The translations under genes and the position numbers were made by a program. Positions 26,134-36,427 of a DNA stretch of 64,000 nucleotides are shown here, one piece after another. Source of the stretch: Burkholderiaceae bacterium (GTDB taxonomy: Bacteria > Pseudomonadota > Gammaproteobacteria > Burkholderiales > Burkholderiaceae). Location of the stretch: positions 62,001 through 126,000 of the forward strand of contig JAGTRK010000001.1 of the NCBI GenBank assembly GCA_018261955.1, written 5' to 3'. The notes below the pieces were generated by a model, which saw nothing but the letters and a program-made list of their open reading frames with translations, was not told where the DNA came from and made no database searches. Numbering within the stretch: the stretch's first letter is position 1; every line of letters starts with the position of its first letter.

Positions 26134-27789
26134 TTAGTGACCATATTTTTTCGTCACCACCCATTGTTGGGCAATTGAGAAAATATTGCTCACCACCCAA
26201 TACAGCACCAAACCCGATGGGAAAAAGAAGAAGGTGAATGCAAACATAAACGGCATAATCCACATCATTTTCTCTTGCATTGGATCGGCTGGCTTTGGAT
26301 TGAGCCACGTTTGGAATACCATGGTCACACACATCAAAACAGGCAAAATATACCATGGGTCAGGCATGGATAAATCTTGAATCCAACCCAACCACGGCGC
26401 ACCGCGCATTTCAACTGCGGCCTGCAACACATAAAACAGAGCAATAAACACTGGCATTTGTATCAACATCGGTAAACAACCGCCCGCTGGATTGACTTTT
26501 TCTGCTTTGTACAGCGCCATGGTTTCTTGGTTCAGTTTCATTTTGTCATCAGCGTATTGCTCTTGCAAAATCTTAATTTTCGGTGCAAGTTGACGCATTT
26601 TTGCCATGGATTTATAACTGGCGGCGGTCAATGGGAAAAATGCCAACTTCATGATAATCGTTAACGCGACAATCGCCCAACCCCAGTTCGGGATGAATGA
26701 GTGCAAAAAAGTTAAGAACCAATGCACGGGCTTGGCAATAATCGTCAGCCAACCATAATCAACCGTTAAATCCAATCCTGGGGCGATGGCCGCCAACTTG
26801 TCTTGATCTTGTGGACCAATATAGAGTTGGGAACTAAAACTGGTTTTGCTCGCTGGCGCAATATCGCCCAAACTCATGCGTTGACCAATCTTGTAAACGC
26901 CGTCTTCTGGTTTAATCGCAGGCTTGATTGTTTCTATATAAAATTCTCGTGCAGCCGTCTCAGGCACAATCCAAGCAGACACAAAGTAGTGCTGTATCAT
27001 GCCCACCCAGCCAATGTCGGATTTTGTAGCAAAATTAACTTTGCCACCGGCAATATCGGTGAACGGCACTTTTTTATATTTATCGGTTGCGTTATAGACC
27101 ACTGGACCTGTGTATGTGGTGTAAAACTTAGAATCGCCATTTTGCGCACCATCGCGCACGATTTCCATATACACATCGGGGCGAATGGGTTGTGCAGAAC
27201 CGTTTTCGACCTCGTAATTCACATCCATCAAATAACTGCCACGCTTAAGTGTGTAGGTTTTTTTCAAGGTAACGCCATTGTTTTGCGCGGTTAGAGTGAT
27301 GCTGACCGCATCTTGACCGTCTTGCAAAACTGCGACTGGCGCACTGGCAGTATAAAGCGTGGTGTGATCCAAGCCAACATCGGTCAAACCACTGCGACTA
27401 ACGTACATTTCATTGGGCGACTGTACATCGGGGTTGGCGTTTTTACTGTTGAACAATACGGTGTTGAGTGATTTATTGTGCGAGTTAAAAAACTGTTTGA
27501 GCATCGCAAACTGCACCACACCGCCTTGGGTGTTGACATTCAGTTTGAGCACATCATTTTCGAGCACCACAGGCACCCCCGTCAAACTCAAAGTATTGGG
27601 TGGGGGGGTATTTGATGGCAAACTTGATGGCACGCCATTGGCATTGCTTGGACTGGTTTGATTGGGGGTTGCGCTTTGTTGAGCAACGACTTGCGCGGGC
27701 ATATTTTGCTGTTGATAATTGCTCCACAACAAGAAAATTGAGGAAGCAAACACCATCCACAGTATGGTGCGCGGGTTTAAATTTTTCAT
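26134..27789 (-). CDS. yidC: membrane protein insertase YidC
   Basis: 551 residues from the ATG at 27789 (the frame extends to a TTG at 27795). The N-terminal helix (TILWMVFASSIFLLW) anchors a large periplasmic beta-domain (about residues 60-350), as in Gram-negative YidC. Five conserved membrane segments follow. The hydrophilic-groove arginine region is 'AASYKSMAKMRQLAPKIK', and 'GGCLPMLIQMPVFIALFYVL' is strongly conserved. It acts with SecYEG or alone. It is the last gene in the rpmH-rnpA-yidD-yidC order on the minus strand, about 75 bp after yidD. Confidence 0.96.
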   Translation of the reverse strand: MKNLNPRTILWMVFASSIFLLWSNYQQQNMPAQVVAQQSATPNQTSPSNANGVPSSLPSNTPPPNTLSLTGVPVVLENDVLKLNVNTQGGVVQFAMLKQFFNSHNKSLNTVLFNSKNANPDVQSPNEMYVSRSGLTDVGLDHTTLYTASAPVAVLQDGQDAVSITLTAQNNGVTLKKTYTLKRGSYLMDVNYEVENGSAQPIRPDVYMEIVRDGAQNGDSKFYTTYTGPVVYNATDKYKKVPFTDIAGGKVNFATKSDIGWVGMIQHYFVSAWIVPETAAREFYIETIKPAIKPEDGVYKIGQRMSLGDIAPASKTSFSSQLYIGPQDQDKLAAIAPGLDLTVDYGWLTIIAKPVHWFLTFLHSFIPNWGWAIVALTIIMKLAFFPLTAASYKSMAKMRQLAPKIKILQEQYADDKMKLNQETMALYKAEKVNPAGGCLPMLIQMPVFIALFYVLQAAVEMRGAPWLGWIQDLSMPDPWYILPVLMCVTMVFQTWLNPKPADPMQEKMMWIMPFMFAFTFFFFPSGLVLYWVVSNIFSIAQQWVVTKKYGH

Positions 27790-27864
27790 AAACAATCTCT
27801 AAAATCAAAAAAGCTCAAAACACAACGAGCGCAATTATAACAACAGTTAAAGGATTATTGCGGG

Positions 27865-28182
27865 TTAACGCACATCCTCTTTAGAATCAATGGCTGGGTC
27901 AGTACAAGCGCAGTTAGAAGCATGTCGCTCTGGAACCGGATCCCAACCACCCGCCACGCCGGGGCGACAACGCCCAATGCGGCGCACCGCCATCCACCCC
28001 CCTTTAAATACCCCATGCCGCTCAATCGCAATGATGGCATAACGCGAACAAGTGGGCTCAAATCGACAGTGGTTTGCTATTAAAGGGCTGATGGCAAGCT
28101 GATAAAATCGTACCAAAACAATTAAAACACGCTTAAATATTCGTGAGAACAACTCGACGATATTTTGAAAGAATGATTTCAA
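27865..28182 (-). CDS. yidD: membrane protein insertion efficiency factor YidD
   Basis: 105 residues, with '[15 protein letters not shown]', then '[37 protein letters not shown]', the signature of the YidD family. The start must be TTG at 28182: a stop lies 15 bases further up in the same frame and no ATG precedes the conserved part. GGGTG upstream is a weak ribosome site. It is a peripheral membrane protein thought to help YidC. The C-terminal tail after '[12 protein letters not shown]' is longer than usual and ends EDVR. The gene starts 15 bp after rnpA. Confidence 0.92.
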   Translation of the reverse strand: MKSFFQNIVELFSRIFKRVLIVLVRFYQLAISPLIANHCRFEPTCSRYAIIAIERHGVFKGGWMAVRRIGRCRPGVAGGWDPVPERHASNCACTDPAIDSKEDVR

Positions 28183-28197
28183 TGATTCACCCAGTCT

Positions 28198-28668
28198 TTA
28201 AGTGTCTGCCACAGATGGATTGTGGTGTCCGCTGCTTTGGAATTTTCTGGAAGACAGTTGCTCAGAAAAAAACTCACCCTCAATCCACAAATCAGCCAAT
28301 TGCGCCGCCCAATATTTTTTTTGTTGCGTCATGATGGGGGTGCTGTTGACATTATTGCTCAAACGAACCACCCACAAACCCGCGGGCAATTGGCTCGCAC
28401 GAACCCGAAAACTCTCTCGAATCAAGCGTTTAAGCAAATTGCGACGCACCGCGTGTTTGGCCAATCGCTTGGGCACCACCAAACCCAATTGCGCCCAATT
28501 TTGACTCACAGGGTACGCGCTGATTTGAGTTCGATGTGCCAAATGGTGTAACACAAAATCTTGACTGCGTGCGCAGACGCGCATACGCAAAGCGGATGCA
28601 TACGCATCCGCTTTGATGATTTTACGTGAGCGGGGCAGCTCAAATCGTTCAGAAGGTGTGCAAACCAT
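28198..28668 (-). CDS. rnpA: ribonuclease P protein component
   Basis: 156 residues from ATG 28668. Binds RNase P RNA to mature tRNA 5' ends. The conserved basic signature is 'LGLVVPKRLAKHAVRRNLLKRLIRESFR', preceded by the 'SRKIIKADAYASALRMRVCARSQDFVLHHL' half of the fold. The frame continues upstream to a TTG at 28722, 5 bp after rpmH, and that start is possible; neither has a clear ribosome site. The C-terminal ~40 residues (after 'KYWAAQLADLW') extend beyond the usual end. Confidence 0.9.
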   Translation of the reverse strand: MVCTPSERFELPRSRKIIKADAYASALRMRVCARSQDFVLHHLAHRTQISAYPVSQNWAQLGLVVPKRLAKHAVRRNLLKRLIRESFRVRASQLPAGLWVVRLSNNVNSTPIMTQQKKYWAAQLADLWIEGEFFSEQLSSRKFQSSGHHNPSVADT

Positions 28669-28727
28669 ACCGAAATCAAATATTGCAAAAGGTGTGCGAC
28701 CCAAGCGCGCACTGCCTGACAATAGAA

Positions 28728-28862
28728 TTAAACAGCCAAACGCTTGCGGCCTTTAGCACGGCGCGCGTTCAATACCGCGCGACCGCCTGCGGTTTTCATA
28801 CGAGCGCGAAAGCCGTGGGTACGTTTGCGGCGAACAACTGAAGGTTGATAAGTACGTTTCAT
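28728..28862 (-). CDS. rpmH: 50S ribosomal protein L34
   Basis: 44 residues: [18 protein letters not shown], then [26 protein letters not shown]. This is the essentially invariant L34 sequence. It begins 308 bp from the divergent dnaA gene and is followed after a few bases by rnpA. This rpmH/dnaA divergent pair is the textbook origin-region arrangement. Confidence 0.97.
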   Translation of the reverse strand: MKRTYQPSVVRRKRTHGFRARMKTAGGRAVLNARRAKGRKRLAV

Positions 28863-29169
28863 AATAATTTTCCAAACAAAATCAATTCTTTATAATCTTA
28901 GGACACACCCACTTTATCCAACAAATCAATTTGTTTTTGATTAAAAGCAAGCGTTTACGAACCTGACATTAAACCCGAATTTTTGATTAAAAGCAAGCAC
29001 TTAAAACCTAAATTCTCAAATTATCATTGATTTAATATAAATCTGTGGATAACTTCCTCAAGGTTTTGAATAAGCGTGTAAAATAACCCACAAATCACGC
29101 AATACCTAAAGTTAAACATCTGTTTTATTTTTCCCAAACTAAATATAATTAATAAGTAAGTACCTTATC
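28863..29169. promoter_or_regulatory. rpmH-dnaA divergent regulatory region
   Basis: 307 bp, strongly AT-rich, without a gene. It holds one exact DnaA box (TTATCCACA, minus strand, 29044-29052). It also has two perfect 19-bp direct copies of TTTTTGATTAAAAGCAAGC at 28934-28952 and 28980-28998, 46 bp apart. It must contain the divergent promoters for rpmH and dnaA. The DnaA box suits autoregulation of dnaA. Confidence 0.75.
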
Positions 29170-30606
29170 ATGTTGCTCTTTTGGCAAGCCTGCTCCAATC
29201 AATTACAAAAAGAACTCACGCCACAGCAATTTAAAGCATGGATTGTGCCCTTAGCCGCGTGTGAATTCAATGAGCAAACCCAAGTTTTCACCATCAGCGC
29301 GCCCAGCCGAATCAAGGCTGAGGCCTGTTCGCGTCAATTTGGTCAGCGCATACAGATGCTCGCGCAGGAGTATTGGGGCAAAGCCATCCAAATACAATTT
29401 ACCGTACGTGATAAAAACAGTAAAAAAAACAACTCTGATGCCTCGCGTGTTGCCCCAATTATTGCCGTACCTGTAGTCAACGCAGTGAACCATCCTGCAC
29501 CTTCGACTGAAGCGACGAATTTGAATGGGGCGAATGAAAAAATAATCCAAAAAGAAGCCAAGTTGGATACCACGTACAAAAACAACCACTTGGATAAAAA
29601 CCTTAATTTTGACACTCTGGTGACAGGTAATGCCAACCAAATGGCGCGCATGGTGGGTTTAGAAGTCATCAACCAATTGGGCAAACGCTACAACCCGTTT
29701 TTCATTTATGGTGGGGTCGGGGTCGGTAAAACCCATTTGATGCAAGCGATTGGCAACGAGGTTTATAAACTCGATCCATCCAAGAAAATTCGTTATTTGT
29801 TTGCCAACACTTATGTGAGTGAAGTGGTCAAAGCGTATCAAAAAAATCAATTTGAAGAATTTAAAAATTATTACCACAACTTGGATTTACTCTTGATTGA
29901 TGACATTCAATTTTTTGGTGAAGGCGATAAAAGCGGTACGCAAGGTGCGTTTTTTGAATTGTTTGAATCATTGATTCGCAATAAAAAACAAATTATTATG
30001 ACCAGCGATCGTTACCCGCAAAGTTTAGAGGGTATCCAAGAGCGTTTGCGCTCGCGTTTTATGTCGGGGATTGATATTGCGATTGACCCACCAGGGTTTG
30101 AAATGCGCGTCAGTATTTTGCTCAAAAAAGCCGAATTGGACGGCGTGACGTTGCCCGAAGAGGTCGCTGTGTTCATCGCGCAGTTGCTGCGTGCAAATGT
30201 GCGTGAATTGGAAGGGGCTTTGCGTAAAGTGATTGCCTACTCTCGTTTTAGTCACACGCCGATTAATATTGAGAACACCAAACTGGCTTTAAAGGATTTA
30301 TTGGTCAACAATCAAGAGCATATTTCCATAGAAGCCATCCAAAAAGCAGTTGCCGATTTTTATAAAATTAAAGTATCCGACATGTATTCGGCGAAAAGAC
30401 CAAAGAACATCGCTGAACCGCGTCAAATTGCGATGTACTTAACCAAAGAATTAACACAAAAAAGTTTACCTGAAATTGGTGCCAATTTTGGCGGGCGCGA
30501 TCACACCACGGTTTTACACGCCTGTCGAAAAATCGCTGAAAACAAAACCAAAGACAGCAAATTACAACACGAGTTGCATGTGTTGGAGCAAATTTTAAAG
30601 GCCTGA
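29170..30606 (+). CDS. dnaA: chromosomal replication initiator DnaA
   Basis: 478 residues. Domain I 'FWQACSNQLQKELTPQQFKAWI' (residues 4-25), a variable linker with many Lys/Asn/Ala to about residue 140, and the AAA+ domain with Walker A GGVGVGKTHLMQAIG near 181-195 and Walker B 'LLLIDDIQFFGEG'. The C-terminal domain IV reads DnaA boxes through 'LPEIGANFGGRDHTTVLHACRKI'. It melts the origin and controls its own transcription. It is divergent from rpmH and 226 bp before dnaN. Confidence 0.98.
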   Translation: MLLFWQACSNQLQKELTPQQFKAWIVPLAACEFNEQTQVFTISAPSRIKAEACSRQFGQRIQMLAQEYWGKAIQIQFTVRDKNSKKNNSDASRVAPIIAVPVVNAVNHPAPSTEATNLNGANEKIIQKEAKLDTTYKNNHLDKNLNFDTLVTGNANQMARMVGLEVINQLGKRYNPFFIYGGVGVGKTHLMQAIGNEVYKLDPSKKIRYLFANTYVSEVVKAYQKNQFEEFKNYYHNLDLLLIDDIQFFGEGDKSGTQGAFFELFESLIRNKKQIIMTSDRYPQSLEGIQERLRSRFMSGIDIAIDPPGFEMRVSILLKKAELDGVTLPEEVAVFIAQLLRANVRELEGALRKVIAYSRFSHTPINIENTKLALKDLLVNNQEHISIEAIQKAVADFYKIKVSDMYSAKRPKNIAEPRQIAMYLTKELTQKSLPEIGANFGGRDHTTVLHACRKIAENKTKDSKLQHELHVLEQILKA

Positions 30607-30832
30607 GCTGTAAGCGCGTCTGTGCGCAAACCTGTGGATAACCCTTTTTTAAAGTGCATAAGTTAAAGTACAAAAGGATGTAATTTTTTAAAAAAATAGC
30701 GTTATAAAATAAACACACAAAATATCCACAGGTTAAAATCTGCGGTAAAATGGCGAATTAAAAGGATAAAAAAAGTTATCCACTGAAAAAACTGTACCAA
30801 TAGTTATCTTAAATAAATAAAGGATTTAATAT
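30607..30832. other. dnaA-dnaN intergenic region with DnaA boxes
   Basis: 226 bp, AT-rich. It contains an exact DnaA box on the minus strand (30633-30641) and two 8/9 matches on the plus strand (30722-30730, 30776-30784). It carries the dnaN promoter or leader and could serve as an origin in genomes where oriC flanks dnaA. A competing candidate lies at 60.3-61.1 kb. Confidence 0.6.
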
Positions 30833-31945
30833 ATGGAATTCGTCAAATGCAGCAAAGATACATTTTTGAATCCTTTACAGGTGGTCAGCGGTATTGTCGA
30901 ACGCCGTCACACCTTACCTGTTTTGGCCAATGTATTGATTCGCAAAGAAGGACAACAGGTCACCTTAACCAGTACCGACATAGAAATTCAAATCAAAACC
31001 AGTCTAACCGTCGAAGGCGAAGCGCAATCGATACAAACCACTGCCAATGCCAAAAAACTATTGGATATCTTAAAGTCTTTGCCCGATGGTAAGGATGTGA
31101 GTTTGAAAGTAGTGGATGCAAAAATTGCGATTTCATCAGGTAAAAGTAAATTCAATTTACAAACCCTACCTGCAACTGATTTTCCAGAAATGACGCTTTC
31201 AGGCAGTTTCTCTAAAAAATTAACACTCAAGCAAAAAGCCTTTAAAGAATTGCTCAATAAAACCAACTACGCGATGGCGGTACAAGACATTCGTTACTAT
31301 TTAAACGGTATGTTGATGATATTGGAGGGGCAAAACATCTCCGTGGTTGCCACCGATGGTCATCGTTTGGCGTTTGCCAGCGAGTTGCTTGAAGAGGATT
31401 TGGGTGAGAAAACGGAGGTGATTCTACCGCGCAAAACCGTGATGGAGTTGCAACGACTGCTACAAGACGCTGATGAACCCATCACGATTGAAATCGGTGC
31501 GAACCAAATTCGCTTTTCGTTTAGCGACATAGAATTGACTTCAAAACTGGTCGAAGGCAAATTTCCTGATTATAAAAAAGTCATTCCAAGCGATTACACC
31601 AATCAAGTGAGCATTGATCGTGTGGCGTATCAACAAGCCTTGCAACGCGTGTCGATTTTGAGCAATGAAAAAATCCGTGGCGTGCGCTGTTTGATTGAAG
31701 CCGACGCACTCAAAGTGAGTTCAGCCAATGCCGATCAAGAAAATGCCCAAGAAGAATTGGACATCACGTACAGCGGCGAGCCTTTGGATATTGGTTTTAA
31801 CGTATTGTATTTATTGGATGTTTTAGGCAATCAAAAAACTGAAAATATCATTCTAAACTTTGGCGTCGATGCCTCTAAGAGTGTGTTGATTACAGTTAAT
31901 GAAGACCCGAGCTTCAAATACGTTGTGATGCCCATGCGTATTTAA
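30833..31945 (+). CDS. dnaN: DNA polymerase III subunit beta (sliding clamp)
   Basis: 370 residues, the standard clamp length, with three repeated domains. Recognisable parts are 'LQVVSGIVERRHTLPVLANVLI', 'LQTLPATDFPEM', 'RYYLNGMLMILEGQNISVVATDGHRLAFA' and the C-terminal 'YVVMPMRI', which forms part of the partner-binding pocket. It rings DNA and tethers polymerase III. gyrB follows 53 bp later on the same strand. Confidence 0.98.
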   Translation: MEFVKCSKDTFLNPLQVVSGIVERRHTLPVLANVLIRKEGQQVTLTSTDIEIQIKTSLTVEGEAQSIQTTANAKKLLDILKSLPDGKDVSLKVVDAKIAISSGKSKFNLQTLPATDFPEMTLSGSFSKKLTLKQKAFKELLNKTNYAMAVQDIRYYLNGMLMILEGQNISVVATDGHRLAFASELLEEDLGEKTEVILPRKTVMELQRLLQDADEPITIEIGANQIRFSFSDIELTSKLVEGKFPDYKKVIPSDYTNQVSIDRVAYQQALQRVSILSNEKIRGVRCLIEADALKVSSANADQENAQEELDITYSGEPLDIGFNVLYLLDVLGNQKTENIILNFGVDASKSVLITVNEDPSFKYVVMPMRI

Positions 31946-31986
31946 ATAAAAAAGCACAAGCATAAAAAGTACCACCCACACAATAA

Positions 31987-34443
<2,457 letters not shown>

Positions 34444-34469
34444 TGTTGTCTCGGATTCCGATTGAATTG

Positions 34470-34498
34470 AGGTCATGGCTTTGGGCATGACCTTTTTT
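34470..34498 (+). terminator. rho-independent terminator after gyrB
   Basis: AGGTCATG and CATGACCT arms separated by eight bases and followed by a T-run, 26 bp after the gyrB stop. It ends the dnaN-gyrB transcript. Confidence 0.88.
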
Positions 34499-34512
34499 AT
34501 TTATGAATAGCT

Positions 34513-35217
34513 ATGAAACAACTGAAAACCCTTTGGATTTGGACGCAACGCTTGGTGCTCAGTGTGGTACTGTTTGTACTTGTTTATGTGTTGGCGGCTG
34601 TGATACTGAGTCACATCACAGTGAACTCAGACTTTCGCTCGATTCCTGAGGATCAACAGGGTATAGATGTGTATGTGCGCACCAATGGCGTACACACAGA
34701 TGTGGTTTTGCCTGCACAGAGCAGTGAGCGCGACTGGTATCAAATCATACCGCCCACCGATTTACACCGCATCGCGGGGCAGACCGAATACATCTCGTTT
34801 GGCTGGGGGGATAAGGGCTTTTATTTGGATACACCGACATGGGCGGATTTAAAATTCTCGACCGCATTCATCGCCGCCACAGGCTTGGGCAGCACCGCCA
34901 TGCACATAGAGGCAGTCACCATGCCACAGGTGAGCGAATCGGTGCGCAAAATTCGCATCTCACCTGCACAATTGCAAAAACTCATTGCGCACATCGACCA
35001 AAGTTTTGAATACGATGCGCAAGGCAAAATCATCAAAATCAACACCACCGCCCACTACAACGACCACGATGCTTTCTATGAAGCCATCGGACACTACTCG
35101 ATATTCACCACCTGCAATCAATGGACACGCGATGGATTGTCAGAAGCGGGGATTCGAACCTCAGCATTCGCACCTTTGGATGATGGGGTGATGCGGCCTT
35201 TGGGTGAAGTGCAGTAG
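34513..35217 (+). CDS. DUF2459 (TIGR02117 family) membrane-anchored protein
   Basis: 234 residues. One N-terminal membrane helix (VLSVVLFVLVYVLAAVIL) is followed by a probably periplasmic domain with 'IDVYVRTNGVHTDVVLPAQ', 'YISFGWGDKGFYLDTPTWADL', 'MHIEAVTMPQ' and 'HYSIFTTCNQWTRDGLSEAG', the pattern of TIGR02117/DUF2459. The conserved His and Cys (NGVHTD, TTCNQWT) resemble a papain-like or NlpC-like arrangement; catalysis is not proven. It follows the gyrB terminator and is probably transcribed on its own. Confidence 0.82.
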   Translation: MKQLKTLWIWTQRLVLSVVLFVLVYVLAAVILSHITVNSDFRSIPEDQQGIDVYVRTNGVHTDVVLPAQSSERDWYQIIPPTDLHRIAGQTEYISFGWGDKGFYLDTPTWADLKFSTAFIAATGLGSTAMHIEAVTMPQVSESVRKIRISPAQLQKLIAHIDQSFEYDAQGKIIKINTTAHYNDHDAFYEAIGHYSIFTTCNQWTRDGLSEAGIRTSAFAPLDDGVMRPLGEVQ

Positions 35218-35260
35218 GTTGGGGTTCGCAAAATTTGCGACCCTACGAGAAACAAATTTT

Positions 35261-35351
35261 GTAGGGTGGGCAAGTGATGTTCTTGCCCACGCGGATAGTG
35301 GTGTACAGACACCGTGGGCAAATATGAAACAAAATAATTTGCCCACCCTAC
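35261..35351. repeat. REP-like palindromic element
   Basis: GTAGGGTGGGCAA at 35261-35273 and its exact complement at 35339-35351, with a nested TTGCCCAC/GTGGGCAA pair inside. The preceding bases (35225-35246) hold a related GTAGGGTCGCAAA unit on the other strand. Such GTAGGGT... units are common dispersed repeats. The rest of the 35218-35547 gap holds no gene that I can support. Confidence 0.7.
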
Positions 35352-35529
35352 CTACTTTTCAGGTGTAGAATTATGAAATGGCTGTTGATGAAATAACAAC
35401 CATATTTAGGTGACATAAACTTCCAAAAATAATTTAACTATTTGATTTTTTTGAATTAATAAATAAGCATGGAATGTTATATGTCGATATTTAAGAATGT
35501 TATGTGTCGTTTTTGACGCATAAGTATAG

Positions 35530-36294
35530 TTAGATTTCTCTATTCCTATGTCACTCCAAACTAGAACAACTTGGCTTCGACTTGATGGCCGCTGGGGCCT
35601 TGAAGAACTATCCGAGACCACGAAGGACTACATTCAGTTGTATGGCTTCGCCTACTCGCTTGCCCCAGATCTACCGAGTGCTCGCCGTGACGAAGTTGAC
35701 TACATCTACGGAAAATTCCCGTGGCGAGGGGGTTACAGCACGGTCAATTTCTTCAACCAGCTATTTCACAAGATTCCGCCACGACTTCGTCCCGAGGTTC
35801 AACGAATCCAATATGCATCCCCTGGGTTCATCGAGCTAACCGAACTCGTACTTGTCGCGGGTACTGTCGCCACTTTAGTCAAGGCTGTATGTAGCTCGAT
35901 CAACACTGCACACGAGACCTACAGAAAAATACAGAAAGCATCTGTTGACCACGAGCTATCGAAGATTGATCTAGCCAGCAAAGAACTGGAGTTAACCCAG
36001 AAACAGATCACGTTTTGCGAAAACTCATCAAAGAGCCTCGTCAACCTGTTTGGGCTTACGGAAGCGCAGGAACAACTCATAGACCAACGGATTCAGGGCA
36101 ACCCGGTAATGAAGCTCAAAATGCTTCTCTCCGTATACCGGCGAGTGCGCCCTTTGGCGAAGAAGCAAGCTGAGGGAAAACTCAAAATCACCGGCGAAGA
36201 TGGCGGCGAAATCTAACATCGCGGTCAAGGCCGCTCCCTCCGGTCGCTGGACGCTGCGCGATAAACCGCCGCGCAGCGCCCCTTACCTACAACG
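35530..36294 (+). mobile_element. solitary integron gene cassette (no adjacent integrase)
   Basis: The 5' boundary core is G^TTAGAT (35529-35535). One gene follows, then an attC whose R'' is ATCTAAC (36211-36217), the exact complement of the 5' core, and whose R' ends at G36294 (G^TTAACG). This complementarity is the rule for cassettes and is shared by those in the array at 22-24 kb. The gene's stop codon lies within R'', as in cassettes 2 and 3. It was probably placed here by IntI acting on a secondary site. Confidence 0.75.
35548..36216 (+). CDS. cassette-borne protein of unknown function
   Basis: 222 residues. I do not recognise the family. The N-terminal third is aromatic and charged (TTWLRLDGRWGLEELS, YGKFPWRGGYSTVNFFNQLFHKIPP). 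A hydrophobic alpha-helical stretch follows near residues 95-117 (ELVLVAGTVATLVKAV), then a heptad-like region likely to form a coiled coil (about 118-160, with 'HELSKIDLASKELELTQKQI'). The C-terminus is basic ('YRRVRPLAKKQAEGKLK'). Codon usage is GC-richer than the neighbours. There is no clear ribosome site in the 18-base leader. Confidence 0.75.
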   Translation: MSLQTRTTWLRLDGRWGLEELSETTKDYIQLYGFAYSLAPDLPSARRDEVDYIYGKFPWRGGYSTVNFFNQLFHKIPPRLRPEVQRIQYASPGFIELTELVLVAGTVATLVKAVCSSINTAHETYRKIQKASVDHELSKIDLASKELELTQKQITFCENSSKSLVNLFGLTEAQEQLIDQRIQGNPVMKLKMLLSVYRRVRPLAKKQAEGKLKITGEDGGEI

Positions 36295-36300
36295 TTAACG
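36211..36300 (+). repeat. attC: attC site of the solitary cassette
   Basis: R'' ATCTAAC at 36211-36217, R' GTTAACG at 36294-36300. The central hairpin arms are GCTGCGCG/CGCGCAGC around 36252-36278. Length (~85-90 bp) and asymmetry fit attC sites, though the outer arms pair only partly. Confidence 0.7.
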
Positions 36301-36316
36301 CGTAAGTCGCATACCC

Positions 36317-36418
36317 GTAGGGCGCAATAAGCGGGTTTTGCGCATTGCGCCGTATGTCTAAACCATCACTCCGAAATCAAAACATGCGGTGCAATGCGCT
36401 TTGCTTATTGCACCCTAC
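36317..36418. repeat. REP-like inverted repeat pair
   Basis: A GTAGGGCGCAATAAGC unit at 36317-36352 and an inverted GTAGGGTGCAATAAGC unit at 36387-36418. They belong to the dispersed GTAGGGTGCAATAAGC repeat type seen in many proteobacteria. It lies directly downstream of the solitary cassette and before the convergent radical SAM gene. Confidence 0.75.
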
Positions 36419-36427
36419 ATTTTTTCA

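Noticed and set aside
35141-35165. A tRNA 3'-end-like sequence (complement of GGTTCGAATCCCCGC)
   Set aside because: It lies inside the DUF2459 coding sequence (GLSEAGIRTS) and no cloverleaf can be built from the surrounding bases.
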